Source: Zhengitettix transpicula
Lineage: Eukaryota > Arthropoda > Insecta > Orthoptera > Tetrigidae
Assembly: GCA_037074705.1 (NCBI GenBank)
Contig: CM073592.1
Coordinates: 85,018,629-85,082,628 of the forward strand
Reading direction: 5' to 3'
Length of the DNA stretch: 64,000 bases
Shown: positions 11,835 to 22,739 of the stretch, in pieces
Numbering within the stretch: the stretch's first letter is position 1
Layout of the letters: each line of letters starts with the position of its first letter
Notes under the pieces: generated by a model
What the model saw: the letters and a program-made list of their open reading frames with translations, nothing else
Told to the model about the DNA's origin: nothing
The model's database searches: none
Position numbers and translations under genes: made by a program

Positions 11835-12936
11835 TGTAATGCCAATTAATTAGGCCATGAATTGTTTGGACATAAAATTAGAATTTTTTTTTGAGTAACA
11901 GGCTACTTGAGGGTAATCCACATGGTGGCAACTCCCCTTTAATAGCATAGGAAGGGATTTGAAAGGGGGGATGTGGAACGGTAGAGGAAGGTAGCCAAGG
12001 GTTAACTAGGGCCCCCGGGCTATATTTTAAGGATCCTACCCGGCATTCGCCTAAAAGTAATGCTCACTTTGCTTTGTCGAAAAGTCAAAAATGGCGTACG
12101 CGCGCTAAAACTCGAGAGAACTAGGAGTCAGTTCGCGGAAAAAACATCGTGAGGAACAGAACAAGTAATATAACTGTTAGTTGGTGGCGGGACATTTCAG
12201 AGGACGGAGCAAATAATCCTATAGCAGAGACTAGCCGTCGTGAATGTATTATTAAAAGTTGTGAATTTAAGACAAAGTAAAAACATTCACGGAAGTATTA
12301 CCTCGTAAATATCGCTAAGTAAAAGCAGATTACGTCTATAGCCAGCCAGGGAAGGAAAGCAGACATCAGATAGCTGACATTCAGGAGGATCATCCGAGTT
12401 CCTGTGAGCCTATCAATTTTGACTTCAATAGTGTAAAATCTGTGAGTTGAATTCTAGAATCAGTGTTTAATTTTGCAATAGTGTACTTCCGAAACCAAAA
12501 GGAATGCTGGTACCAGCTGGACAGATGTAAGTAACAAAATCAAACTAATGATTAATTGTAAACGCAATTAAAGGGTAGAGTCAGATTTAGTTATCTTTTA
12601 ATTGCCAATCAAAGTTAATTTCTTTTCTTTTTAATTTCTTTCTATTGACATATTGTTAGGTAACGGTTTGTTAATAAGATTTTAAAATTAATTTTTTGTG
12701 TCCATTATCAAACCCAGTCAAGCCCCTGAGAGATGAGATCTCAATTTTTGTGTTTGTAATCATCTTTTGTTGCCACAAAATAAATCAATCTTTTGTTTGT
12801 TAATTTCGATCTCTTCATTTAATAAAAAACGACCTAATATTTGATTATTACATAAATGGCGCTTCAACGAGAGGTTAAATCTGCAAATTCATTAAATAAA
12901 AAATTAAATAAAGCTCATTAATTGGTGGTTATTACA
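11835..12936 (+). repeat. Solo LTR of ATAT-targeting family, copy 2, with nested insert
   Basis: It begins TGTAATGCCAATTAATTAGG and ends GGTGGTTATTACA, flanked by ATAT on both sides (11831-11834 and 12937-12940). It is the only copy in opposite orientation: its start matches the inverted right end of the 22740-23707 copy. CATTATCAAACCCAGTC and CCCTGAGAGATGAG near 12690-12735 match the inverted internal block of that copy. In sense orientation it carries GTAAGTAAC at 12527-12535 and AATAAA near 12780. A retroposon fragment sits inside at about 11886-12063; without it the LTR is about 925 bp, the size of the other long copies. Confidence 0.7.
11886..12063 (-). mobile_element. Nested fragment of long SINE-like retroposon (copy I)
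   Basis: Poly(T) then GTAACAGGCTACTTGAGGG, GGTGGCAACTCCCC and CCTACCCGGCATTCGCC match the 3' third of the family on the minus strand. It stops at AAAAGTAATGC, where longer copies continue, so it is 5'-truncated. It interrupts the LTR and therefore inserted after it. Confidence 0.85.
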
Positions 12937-13000
12937 ATATATTAAAATAAACACCAGGAATAAAAAAAATAGGAAAATTTAACAATATTAAATTCCAAGA

Positions 13001-13197
13001 TCCTGTGGTGTAGGGGTCAGCGTAACTGCCTCACATCACATAAGTCCCGAGTTCGGATCCCGGCGAGGACGTGGACGTTTGTGTGCGTGAGAGAAACTCG
13101 TCAAATCAGTCCCCCGCAAGGATAAATGACTGTCTATACTGCGTAGCTAATAACCAGAGCTGTTGATGCGACTGCAAATAAATCAATATAAATAATA
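13001..13197 (+). mobile_element. tRNA-derived SINE, copy 1
   Basis: The head is tRNA-like: TGTGGTGTAGGGGTCAGCG matches a pol III A-box region and GAGTTCGGATCCCGG a B box, about 35 bp apart. A CCTCACA stretch lies where a valine-type anticodon stem-loop would be, so a tRNA-Val ancestor is plausible. The tail shares GTGTGCGT, GCTGTTGATGCGACTG and AATCAATAT with the copy at 51757-51953. It is about 200 bp with an A-rich end. The two copies differ and the acceptor stem is mismatched, so this is not a working tRNA gene. Confidence 0.8.
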
Positions 13198-13690
13198 ACA
13201 ATTATCACTAAAAATGTTCTACAAACAAACCATGCATTGGATTAATCCAATTTTAAATTATTGAGAGATCGAGCAACTATAAATGCCGGTTAATATATAC
13301 ATACATACAAAAGGTGCGAAATCTGCAATTAATATAAAATCAGTCACAGATTTATTAAGCATCGCTTATCAACAAAGCAACGGTAGGATCCTCTAAATCA
13401 AATGTAGGTCAACAATTCTTATCACGTGTTTAGGCTGAAACGGAATAATTTTATATTTAATAAAAATGATTTAAATTTTAAATTATATTATGCATTCCTT
13501 AAAGTTTACATTCGTGTTCAGATATTCGTAGTGTAAAATTATATACAAATTGAAATACGCGTAAATGGCAGATGGGGAGTTATTTTGACTCACACATCCC
13601 TAAAGAATCAAATGTGTGTCGTGGCCAAAAAAACTTCCAAATCTTTGTAGGTCATAAACCATAAAAATACGTTATCAAAGATTGAAGTCT
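13198..13690. other. Unassigned AT-rich DNA
   Basis: Nothing recognised between the SINE and the hammerhead-like motif. Confidence 0.4.
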
Positions 13691-13693
13691 TCG

Positions 13694-13731
13694 CCTAGAA
13701 GAGGACGACAGTGCTTTCCGGCGTCGAAACG
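13694..13731 (+). ncRNA. Hammerhead-like ribozyme core, degenerate
   Basis: The sequence reads CCTAGAAGA-GGACG, a loop, then CGTC-GAAAC. A hammerhead core has CTGANGA, stem II and GAAA; here stem II is GACG/CGTC (13704-13707 with 13722-13725) followed exactly by GAAAC at 13726-13730. The first core box is altered from CTGAAGA by a substitution or insertion. PLE termini commonly carry such motifs, so this is probably a PLE fossil. Self-cleavage is unlikely with the altered box. Confidence 0.4.
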
Positions 13732-15017
13732 TTGCGTCTAAATATAAATATGCAAAACCCGTGTGAATTCCGAGAATAATTGATCGGATATTGCATAGAA
13801 ATACGTTTTTACGATTCAACTCAGTGCATTGATCTAAAGATTTTATCTTTTCATCTGCAATTTACTAATATTCTTAGTGATATTCGACATCCGTACTTGA
13901 ACTCTCGGTGAGCTTTAGCCTAATTTGAGGTACGAGCTCCAGTCCGGTCTAATTTTCAGACATGTCAAAAATGTTTTAGTTTCAATCACTGGATGAAACA
14001 TTAGACCGGAAGTCCAGTTTTGTCAGTTATGGAATTGCCCGAGATCACGGCAATAAATTCCTATTTCAATTTATCATTTCCACGAACTCTGACAAAAGCG
14101 ATCTACATCCTTACGTTGAGTAGATTTCTCTCACACTACACCCCAAGTGGTCGACTCAACGAGCACTGATTCCTTTATCCTCTGTAAAAATCGCAATAGC
14201 ATGCTCGAAACTGTATTTCCAGTTTGCGGTACAAGTTAACACCAAATACTACAGTCTCTCGATATGATTACGACCGTTTCTTTGTCATGGTTAGTCGCGA
14301 AGGTAGATTTTCTGTCCATTCATTTAAAAATGGTTTAGTGTCGTTCCTCGAAAAGCTACCAGTCCCCGTGCGCAGCCAATCAGCTTCAGTAGGCGTCTAA
14401 AACTTGACGATGTCAGTTCGTGTCGTGTATACGTTTATTCGTTACCGCTTTCCCACGCCACCTGCGTCACTATGCCTTAGTTGCTGTCGCGTGCTATAAT
14501 TTCTACATATACGTCTGCAAATATGATCTAAGTGATATTTCGTCAACATAACGCATATAGAAATCCTCTGTATAGTGAATTATTATATCCAACCAATTTA
14601 ACTGTCCCGCAATGATTTGTATTTGATTGGCTGCATCTTTTTTTTTATAATTTCTGAAACTATATCCTCAAATAATAATACTGGGGAACGAAAATGATCT
14701 CGTGGATTGGAATTCTCGTGTTTCAACCCGGGTTATATCCTATGTGAAAAACAACGTTTTGATAGCTAGTTACGCCGTTGTCGTTAGGTGACTGACGATG
14801 GCGACCTACTATTCAAAACGCTGTGTTTCAAAAATTCAACAAATTCATTGTGAAAATCTACATTTGCTAATATAAAAATTATCTCGATATTTAATTGAAC
14901 TAAAATTATTATTTAATTACTTGTAGTGATGGAAAAACTACTAACTACAGTTACGATGTTTACATATAACATAAATTCACATTTATATAAGCAAGAAACG
15001 AAAACTTAGCTATATAT
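13732..15017. other. Unassigned DNA with one short inverted repeat
   Basis: No gene found. At 13942-14013 the 11-mer TCCGGTCTAAT and its complement ATTAGACCGGA are separated by about 50 bp. 14330-14500 is GC-richer than its surroundings. Confidence 0.4.
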
Positions 15018-15021
15018 ATGT

Positions 15022-15958
15022 TGTAATAATTAACAACTAATTATATATGAAATAACAGATAATGGCTGGGCGCTTTTAAATGAACAACTATTATAACTTT
15101 AAATAACAAATAAATTTATTAACAATTTTAAAACACAAAATATTTGGGATCTCAGGGTCTTAAACTGGGTTCGATAAATGGCTGAATTTATACAATCAAA
15201 ATTACATTTACCTTTTATGGAAGTTAATGCGTCTGAAACATAGACGAAATTTGTTTTAGAAGAAATAATACTACAGATTGAATTTAAACAGTTTTAAATT
15301 TATCAAGAATTAACGATCTGATTTTATCGATATTTAAATAATTAAAGAACGACCTGACTCTTATCTTTTAAAAGTGGTTTACAAATGATTTCTCTACTTA
15401 CGGCCGCCCAGGTCTCATTTTAGGTTTTTCGTGCACAAAATTTGGGGATATCACTGATTCTAGTACGCACAGACTCTAAATGTCAACAAATTCTAATTGG
15501 CGTAGTTTGTTAGTTGGTCTAACACAAATTGGTAGGTTCTCGATGCTTTACTCCAACCTGGATTTGCAGATCTCGTAACTTTAGTTGAAAAGGTCTTTGG
15601 TTTGTCTATGGCCAGCATGATGAATTTTTGCTCGACCACCGAATACAACATTAGTTGCACTCTCTCCTTCGCGACTGAAGATTGCTTTACTTTTCAATAT
15701 TTAAAAGCATGATTGTAACTGGACCACATTCTTTCGTTCTGGCTGCCCAACTGTGAAGCTTTCGAACTGTTCGCTGTCCGCTGCCCAACTGTAAAACTTC
15801 GTCTCTTAGATTTTGAGCGCGTAAACTCTCTCAACTGCCCAACAATGTTTTCTTTGCCTCGCCGGATTGTTGCGGCGTCCGCTCTATATCCACTAATAAT
15901 GAGTCCTCTACAATCCAACTTTCCAATTAGAAAAATGTCTTAATTACCAATTACTACA
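15022..15958 (-). repeat. Solo LTR of ATAT-targeting family, copy 3
   Basis: It runs from TGTAATAATTAACAAC to CCAATTACTACA and is flanked by a perfect ATGT duplication at 15018-15021 and 15959-15962. Because ATGT is not the ambient TA repeat, this copy fixes the element boundaries and a 4-bp target-site duplication. Internal blocks shared with other copies are CTCAGGGTCT...ACTGGGTTCGATAA near 15155-15180 and CTACTTAC near 15394-15401, the latter a GTAAG splice-donor motif on the minus strand. The minus-strand frame at 15694-15918 lies inside the LTR and is not a gene. Confidence 0.75.
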
Positions 15959-15962
15959 ATGT

Positions 15963-16600
15963 ATATATATATATACATATATATAAGCTCGATAAATTGC
16001 CACAAATGCAAATGTCAAACAGTTGGTTTCTTTGTACTTCGTATCGTACTGTAAACAGAGAGTTGAACTAAATCAGTGAACTGAATTGTTATTGTGGTCC
16101 GTTTAAGCGCAGATATTCTGGTATATTTCAGTATTTTAGATTGATCGTCCTTTCTACCAATTAGTACGTGAGTTACAAAATTTGAAACTGATTGAGTTCC
16201 TCAAGTTAGCAAATTTTAATGATATTCTTTTTAAGTAATTTTGATAAACTCTTACTTTCGCAGCAGCTCACTAAATTACACCACCGCATTCCTCAATCCT
16301 CTATTCCCACCCAGAAATAAGGTGGATGAGTTTATCAACGTCTTGCGTAGTACGGGACTGGCAAAGCAAGCCAAGAGAAACGTTTATAGCTCTCAGTTTC
16401 TCAGATCGAACGTTAGCCAAATTCACTATTGGTAGCGGGAATGGTTTGAGTAGCTTTTCGGTCCCTTAAATGACAACACAGAGAAACTCTCACCCCTTAA
16501 TTCCGTTGCCGCAATTATTTCCCTTTGCAGACAAATAAGTAAAGTCTTAATTTTTCTGTCCAACCTCTTGACATATTTTGAGGAAATAAGACTGTCTTCA
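15963..16600. other. Unassigned DNA
   Basis: Begins with TA microsatellite. No gene motif found in the 64-codon frame at 16241-16435. Confidence 0.4.
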
Positions 16601-16619
16601 TCGGCAATTATTTCAGTTG

Positions 16620-16900
16620 AAGAGCAGTTTCGTAGGGGCGCATATTAAGCAGTGATTAGCGACAGCGTTGCGTCGGCATGAATAAACATGAAATTGTGGC
16701 AGTCACGCGCACAGCTTTGCTTTATTACAGGGCGTGATGAGATTAATTAGCGACGCTTGCTAATGACCAATCTATACGAAATGAAAGAATTGTCATTGCG
16801 GCTGCGGCACACGTGGGCATCTGGTACTGCGGATTCTACAGTTATCGATTGAAATACCGAATCTGACACCGAAAAGCGTTTAATTACTGATTTTCATATG
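16620..16900. promoter_or_regulatory. Candidate cis-regulatory island
   Basis: A GC-richer block in AT-rich DNA holding ATTAATTAG (16742-16750), TTTATTAC, an E-box CACGTG (16810-16815) and TTTAATTACTG (about 16879-16889). Such clustering would suit a homeodomain/bHLH enhancer, but the call rests only on composition and short motifs. Confidence 0.2.
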
Positions 16901-18950
16901 ATATCTATAGGAAACTGAATCGAGATCCAGAGGGAATAACCAACGCCCTCTGTACTATGCAAATGTGGCGTTGGAGTCACACGGAGTCTCGACTTACCCG
17001 TCCGTTTTTTTCATGACGTTCTTTATTCGTAAGGAGATTGCTCAATATCTACAAATTAAGGAAATTCTAATAATGTTGGTGAGGAAGATAGCACAAACAT
17101 GGAGTAGCTCTTGTGAATCCGAATTCACGATTACTTGCTCCTCCTAGAGTCAAGGGCAACCCACTTACAAATATGTGTATTATAATGGAATGAGACCGTG
17201 GGAAATGTCCAGAATCCACAAAAGGTATCTCTGGAATATTTTTTTTGTCAATATCACATACTTCTCTGTGTGCTTTTATACGGAATAATTTCGAATAGGA
17301 ATCGGAGTCATATTTCGTGTATACGTAGTTCAAACTGTACGATACGAAGTACAGGATTTAATCAAAACCAATAAAGGATCAATGAAAAATATTTGATTGC
17401 GTATGGTGTATAATAAATTTAAATATTTTATTGGTTATAATTAATTTTAAAATAAAAATTTGGAAATGATTTTTAAATAATTAGATTATAAAAATGTATA
17501 ATTATTGGATTTTGTAACCAATTATTGTATATGTGTAACATTTATTATGGTATATATATGACAACTGTCAGCTCCTTCCATATAAAATGATTTGAAGTAA
17601 TATATATTTTTAAATATTTATGAGACTAAAAGTACTTTGGGGTTAAACAATGAAAAAATACAACATTGGCTTTAATTGAACTGTAACCGTAGAAAAATTT
17701 TCACTACATCGTGTTTAAATAATAGAGGAATTTTTTAAAATACATATTTTTATGAGAATATTCACTACTACCTTTTTCATTCACGGTGTTAAAATTTCCG
17801 ATGTCTTGTTCTTAATTTGTCTGTGAATTTTAGCCGAACCGTTACTTTCAGAAAAACTGAAACGATATTTTTCTCTAATTTCAAATTTGTGTTTTTTCAT
17901 AAAATATATAAATATCAATTTTAAAAAGTGGAATTTATTGACCAGAATTGAGCAGCAGGTCACAGGGCTCACCATCCCTATTAATTATCATCATGGTATT
18001 TGTATATTAAGTATCAATGTTTGGTTGGAAATTGTTTGAAAACAACGTTGAAATGAATGCGAAATCCAACTGTCCAAATAATGTGCAATGCAAGTTTGAA
18101 TTTGGGATCGAGCAAATACCGTTGGCAATTCAGACAACTATTGGAGTATATTTAGGGCCGCCAGTAACTATTAGTTTGCTAATTAGCCTGCCATGCCGAC
18201 AAAATTGTTACCTGTAAATAAGCGAGACCAACTGGTTGAATCGGATATATTCGAGCTACATGAATATGAATTGTATATTTCTCGTATGTTATTATCTCTG
18301 CGTTGTTGCTCGTTCATCCCACATAATACAGTGTGAAGCTTAGCGTTGGTACTGCGAAGGGATTGCTTGTAGTCATTAATTCTCATAGATTACAATGTGA
18401 AAATTTGAAGTTGTTTATTGGTCCCAATGTTTGTCTTCCATTCCGCACAAAGCCTTCATTATACAGAACCAGAGATTATCAACACAGTAACTCACAATTC
18501 TTGGTAATACATGCGCTACTGCTTCCTCCACATCGTGGACAACTACTGAAAATGATAAAAAAAAATTGTTGTTAGGATATTCCAATTATTGATAAGTAAA
18601 ATTATGACGAAAATAATGTGTGTTTAGGTAAGTAACACTAACTATACCTAGAGAAAAATTTTATAATGCTGGGAAAATTTGTACATAAATGGGATCGAAA
18701 AATATAGATATATAATCCAGAAAACGGTTATTTATGTTAGGATTATGGATTGAATAAACTTATTTATTTCATTTATCGATGAAGTCGATAACGCAAAAGT
18801 AAATTATGCATACAGAAATTTAATCTTTACTGTAACTGAATTGTTTGTTGAAATAAGCATAACTTTTGGTGAAGAAAAACTTATTTTGGCCTAAAATCGG
18901 TCAATAAATCTGTCATATATATCAAAGGTATATACGAATCGTACCGTAAA
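16901..18950. other. Unassigned AT-rich DNA
   Basis: No recognised repeat. Short frames at 17067-17333 (minus), 18017-18217 and 18333-18575 (plus) show no domain motif and are treated as chance frames. Confidence 0.45.
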
Positions 18951-19545
18951 TCTGTATAATAAAAAAGGATGTATATTTGTATGTATGTATGTATTTACGT
19001 TGTTCTTTATACAAATTTTATCGCGTGGACAGAATGCAACAAAAATTGGTATACGTATTCTGCCAAAATCGAGAACCGGTACTGTGAGGGTGAGAAACGC
19101 CTAGCATACATGTGGAAAGAATTATAATTAAAAACCGTGATCATTAAATATTAAATTACTGCGCGCCAAGAGACAATGACGTCACGCGAGAGAAAGACGT
19201 TACTACGCAACGAACAAAGGAAATATCTCCTTTATTAGGAATGAACTAAAGCAGAAATATTTTATTTAAATAAAAAGTATAATTTTATACACCAATATTC
19301 TATCGAATGATAATAAAGAAGAATACGAATTACTTTACCATCCTTGGGGAAAATGTAAGTTAATTTTCGCGCTGTATTAGTTGTGAGTCTAGCTAACAAT
19401 TTCATCAATGTAATATTTCGTAATGTATGAAGACTGAGTGGCGACTATATCCTGAAATACTCAAGGAATATATTTAAGTATTCAATTAAATACTTTTTCG
19501 AGTTTATATAAATAAGTACACGAGCAACGTCGGGCACCCAGCTAG
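18951..19545 (+). mobile_element. Non-autonomous Helitron (595 bp)
   Basis: It starts TCTGTATAATAAAAAAGG directly after A and ends GTCGGGCACCCAGCTAG directly before T, meeting Helitron terminus and AT-insertion rules. The 5' ~150 bp (GTATG microsatellite, TTTATCGCGTGGACAGAAT, CCAAAATCGAGAACCGG) is shared with the element starting at 3255, giving a consistent full-length size for this subfamily. There is no coding capacity. Confidence 0.85.
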
Positions 19546-19624
19546 TTGGAAATAAATGTAATGTTACACTTATTTAAATATAACTCATTTCTAAACCATG
19601 AATGAATATTTATACATTAATAAT
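19546..19624. other. Spacer between Helitron and PLE
   Basis: Short AT-rich spacer; nothing recognised. Confidence 0.4.
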
Positions 19625-19760
19625 AAATGAATAAGAAAGATAGCCAATTCAGACGAAAAGGTTAATTTTAATACCACACAATGTTTCTGGGATCGTTGAG
19701 CCTTTCGTCAGGTGCTAAGAATAGCCTAGAGAAACACAACTGCACTTGTCAGTTGACAAC
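19625..19760 (-). repeat. Penelope-like element terminal segment
   Basis: On the minus strand this segment reads AGCACCTGACGAAAGG...GAAACATTGTGTGGTATTA, matching both arms of the palindrome at 40067-40500. It lies directly upstream of the PLE coding remnant and in inverted orientation to it, as PLE pseudo-LTRs often do. TAATACCACACAATG and AGCCTAGAG.AACACAACTGCAC are the best shared blocks. Confidence 0.6.
19683..19711 (-). ncRNA. Hammerhead-like ribozyme core in PLE terminus
   Basis: Minus strand: CTGACGA, about 17 nt, GAAAC. Both hammerhead core boxes are intact (CTGANGA and GAAA). The same spacing and flanks recur at 40182-40210. Stem II in the 17-nt insert is weak by eye, so activity is uncertain. 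PLEs are known to carry hammerhead motifs in their pseudo-LTRs. Confidence 0.5.
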
Positions 19761-19816
19761 ACTCAAAAGCGACGAAAACGCAACGACAATGGGAGAGCCG
19801 AAGGGTTGAATTTAAC

Positions 19817-20415
19817 CATTCCCTTAAGTTCCTTGATGTCACTGTAACCATTCACAATACTTCCATTCTCACCAATTGGTTCAGAAAACCTACATACTCT
19901 GGACGTGTTCTCAATTATCTTTCTGATCAACCTCCAAACCAAAAGACGTGTTCTCAATTATCTTTCTGATCAACCTCCAAACCAAAAGATAGCTATGGTA
20001 TACAATCTTGTAGACAGAGCTATATTACGTTCTAACTCCAAGTTCCATCAACACAACTTAAATATTGTCCGAAACATTTTAATCTCCAATGAGTACCCTT
20101 TTAATTTTATGATTAAACACATAAACAGCAAACTGAACAAAATCCAACATCCTACTGTCAATTGTCCCCAAACACCTCAAGCCAAGTTTTTTCTCGTACT
20201 CCCTTATCACAAATTTGGCCAAATATACAAAAAATATCAAATATCCATCATTTACAGATCCACTAATACCCGTTCATACTCGATTAAAAACCTACAGCAA
20301 ACATTATGTTGTTTACAAAATCACTTGCTCTAATTGTAATTCCTGCTACATAGGGCAAACAAAACGTTCCCTTAATACACGTATCAAAGAACATATATCT
20401 GATATCAAACTTCCT
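19817..20415 (+). pseudogene. Penelope-like element ORF: RT C-terminus plus GIY-YIG, broken
   Basis: Three frames together spell the C-terminal part of a PLE polyprotein. The first gives LKFLDVTVTIHNTS and TNWFRKPTYSGRVLNYLSDQ, typical of the post-palm region of PLE reverse transcriptase. A 43-bp tandem duplication at 19902-19987 then shifts the frame. The second frame (to about 20230) gives VYNLVDRAILRSNSKFH and NEYPFNFMIK. A further shift leads to YVVYKITCSNCNSCYIGQT and KRSLNTRIKEH (20305-20397), the GIY-YIG endonuclease with its paired cysteines. The catalytic RT domain upstream is missing and the C-terminus is lost after 20415. The element is dead. Confidence 0.85.
19902..19987 (+). repeat. 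43-bp tandem duplication inside PLE ORF
   Basis: Two identical 43-bp units, each starting GACGTGTTCTCAATTATC, run head to tail. Since 43 is not divisible by three the duplication frameshifts the reading frame, so it arose after or caused loss of function. Confidence 0.9.
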
Positions 20416-21370
20416 ATTGATAACATTATATTTACTGTCCGCAAGGTGTATCATGTCCTTTCGTACTTGTCTTCGACCAGTGGAAGTCAGGAAAGTGGCC
20501 ACCGCTAGAAAATGCACGGTTCACGTGGTTCGCATACATCCTCCATCAGCTTCGAAGTTCACGATTCAGTCCGAGGTGACACAGACTTTGCTCAATGAGT
20601 TGGAGTTTGCTTTGTACTTTGTACAAGTTACAGACTTGCTCGCTAAGTTATATTGACTCTTTACGCAGATCGTGAATAAATGACGCAATGACTCTCGTAT
20701 TCTCCCGACAAACGTTCGACCTCCACGCTATTTAATCGTTAACATTTCAATAATAATAAACATGCCCAACAAACATTGTGTAATTATACTACATTATAAT
20801 TCCTCAATTCATGATCCATATGACACTTCCGTGGAAAAATCAGATGGTTTTCGATTCTGCTATATGCCTTACTTAGATGTGCTTAAAGCTGTTAGAAACT
20901 GACTGAAACTGTATTCTAATGGACAATGTCAAATGACCATGACAAAACTGGAGGTGATGAGTCTGGAAATGACGTTTTACCAAAGAATAATGAACTGTTC
21001 TAAAAGGAGGAATAAATGTAGCGGCGCAGCTATTGATATTGAAGTAGCTCTAGGAAATGGATGGCAGTAAATCGTGTGTGCTGTTCATCTAGAAAGGTTG
21101 ACAGTTTCAACCGTGGAACCAATAAAGGCCAGCTTTTCAATTGGGCCTAAACAGTCTGATTGACATTCTATACGAATGTGAATGCGATTTCCGACTGACC
21201 TGAAAGAAGTGATTTCTTTAAAAATTTTCAGTTTATTAATATTTACAATCTTCTCGTTGAGCAATAATTAAATTACTTAACAGGAAGGTGTATGTGTGAC
21301 ACTAGAAGCAGATGCTCATCAACATCACTTCAATTACTACTAATGCGTATTAACGCTTACAGAATGACCA
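20416..21370. other. Unassigned DNA
   Basis: No known domain. The frame at 20417-20656 overlaps the PLE breakpoint and continues into unrelated sequence. Confidence 0.4.
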
Positions 21371-22150
21371 TATATATATATAAAAATGAATTGCTGTTCG
21401 TTAGTCTCACTAAAACTCGAGAACGGCTGAACGGATTTATCTTATCTTAGTCTTGAAATGTTCGTGGAGGTCTAGGGAAGGTTTAAAAGGCGAGAAAAAA
21501 ATCGAATAATTTCCGGGAAAACCCTAAAACAGCCCTTTTCTATTTCCCATACAAACGTTTTCTAAATAAAATACAAATCTACACCAGTCGAGCAATTTTC
21601 ACCAAATTTCGTACACGTGTTCTTTGCGACCAGGAAACAAACACTGTCGGGGTGAGACGCGTCTTCCACCCCCAGAAGCGGGTGTGGAAATATTTAAACA
21701 TACTAAAACAGCCGATATTTGAGTCGGATAAATATTTTTAGGGGTCAAAGATATTGATAGTGTTTCTACCAATGTTATCTGAATACAATTTTCATCCCCT
21801 ACGCCCTGTGAAAAGAACACCCTTCGGGTTTGGGGTGAAGATGCTTTACAGTAAAATAACGCGAATACAACCGAGATTGGAGTCAAATCAAAGGTTATGG
21901 AAGTCACTGTGTTTAGTTACGACATTCAAATTGTGGAATTTACTCCTCAGATGCAGGGGTAGCGGGGTGCAAATTTTGGAACATGCAAACACGGCAGATA
22001 TTTGCGTTGAAGAAATATTTTTCAGAGTTAATTATAATGATTAGGGTTCGAGTAGCGTTACATAAAAATTGCGCAAAAGCAGCCGAAATTGGAGTCATAT
22101 CGGGGGTTATAGATAAATGACATCTCGGGCAACGCCGGGCACCCAGCTAG
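21371..22150 (+). mobile_element. Non-autonomous Helitron (about 780 bp)
   Basis: The 5' part reads TATATATATATAAAAATG, AATTGCTGTTCGTTAGTC and TCGAGAACGGCTGAACGGAT, a 5' end I recognise as widespread in insect Helitrons. The 3' end is GGGCAACGCCGGGCACCCAG followed by CTAG and a host T at 22151. The expected 5' TC is not distinguishable inside the TA run. Frames at 21599-21907 (minus) and 21754-22044 (plus) lie inside it and overlap one another; neither resembles Rep/helicase. Confidence 0.85.
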
Positions 22151-22151
22151 T

Positions 22152-22735
22152 ATAATATAAACTAGAGCGCTGTAACTGAAATATAAACGGCATGTCAAGA
22201 GTGTGCTACCTCGTAAGCCTCCGATTGTGAACACTGTTGTCAAATGAGTGCAAATTTATTAGGGTGAAGTTCTAGCTTGGCGAGGTAACATTCCCTACTT
22301 CTCACTATTTCGTTCGTCACAGAACACGCATTAAGGTCACTGTAGATATCAGCGTTGCTTATATAGTAGGGTTCGTTGAGGATGAGGTCAAAGTGCGACT
22401 AGGAAACTAGTAGTATGTCAATGTGGTTTAAAGATGTGAATGAAAAAGAGGCCCAAGGAAATACGAAAATCAGTCAGTGAAACTTTTCTGCTCGAGAGGA
22501 CTCGCTGGTTAATTTACATTACACTCTGTCAATTTTTATCATTGGCTATCGTGATAAATCTTAGAGACTATAATTTATAACCGGTTAATAACGGTCAGTT
22601 ACATTCAGAAAGTCGTTTAATTACATACTTGCAGAAATATAAAAATACCAATTATATAGATGCAATATTCAATGATCAAATATGACAATGAAAATTTAAA
22701 CAAAATTATCGGCAGAATTTATATTTTGTCATTAT
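22152..22735. other. Unassigned DNA
   Basis: Nothing recognised between the Helitron and the next LTR. Confidence 0.4.
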
Positions 22736-22739
22736 ATAT

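Noticed and set aside
13001..13072. Functional tRNA gene
   Set aside because: A/B boxes are present but the acceptor stem is mismatched and a SINE tail follows, with a second SINE copy at 51757-51953.
18333..18575. 80-codon open frame as a small gene
   Set aside because: No domain, no splice or promoter context and an ordinary length for chance frames in 64 kb.
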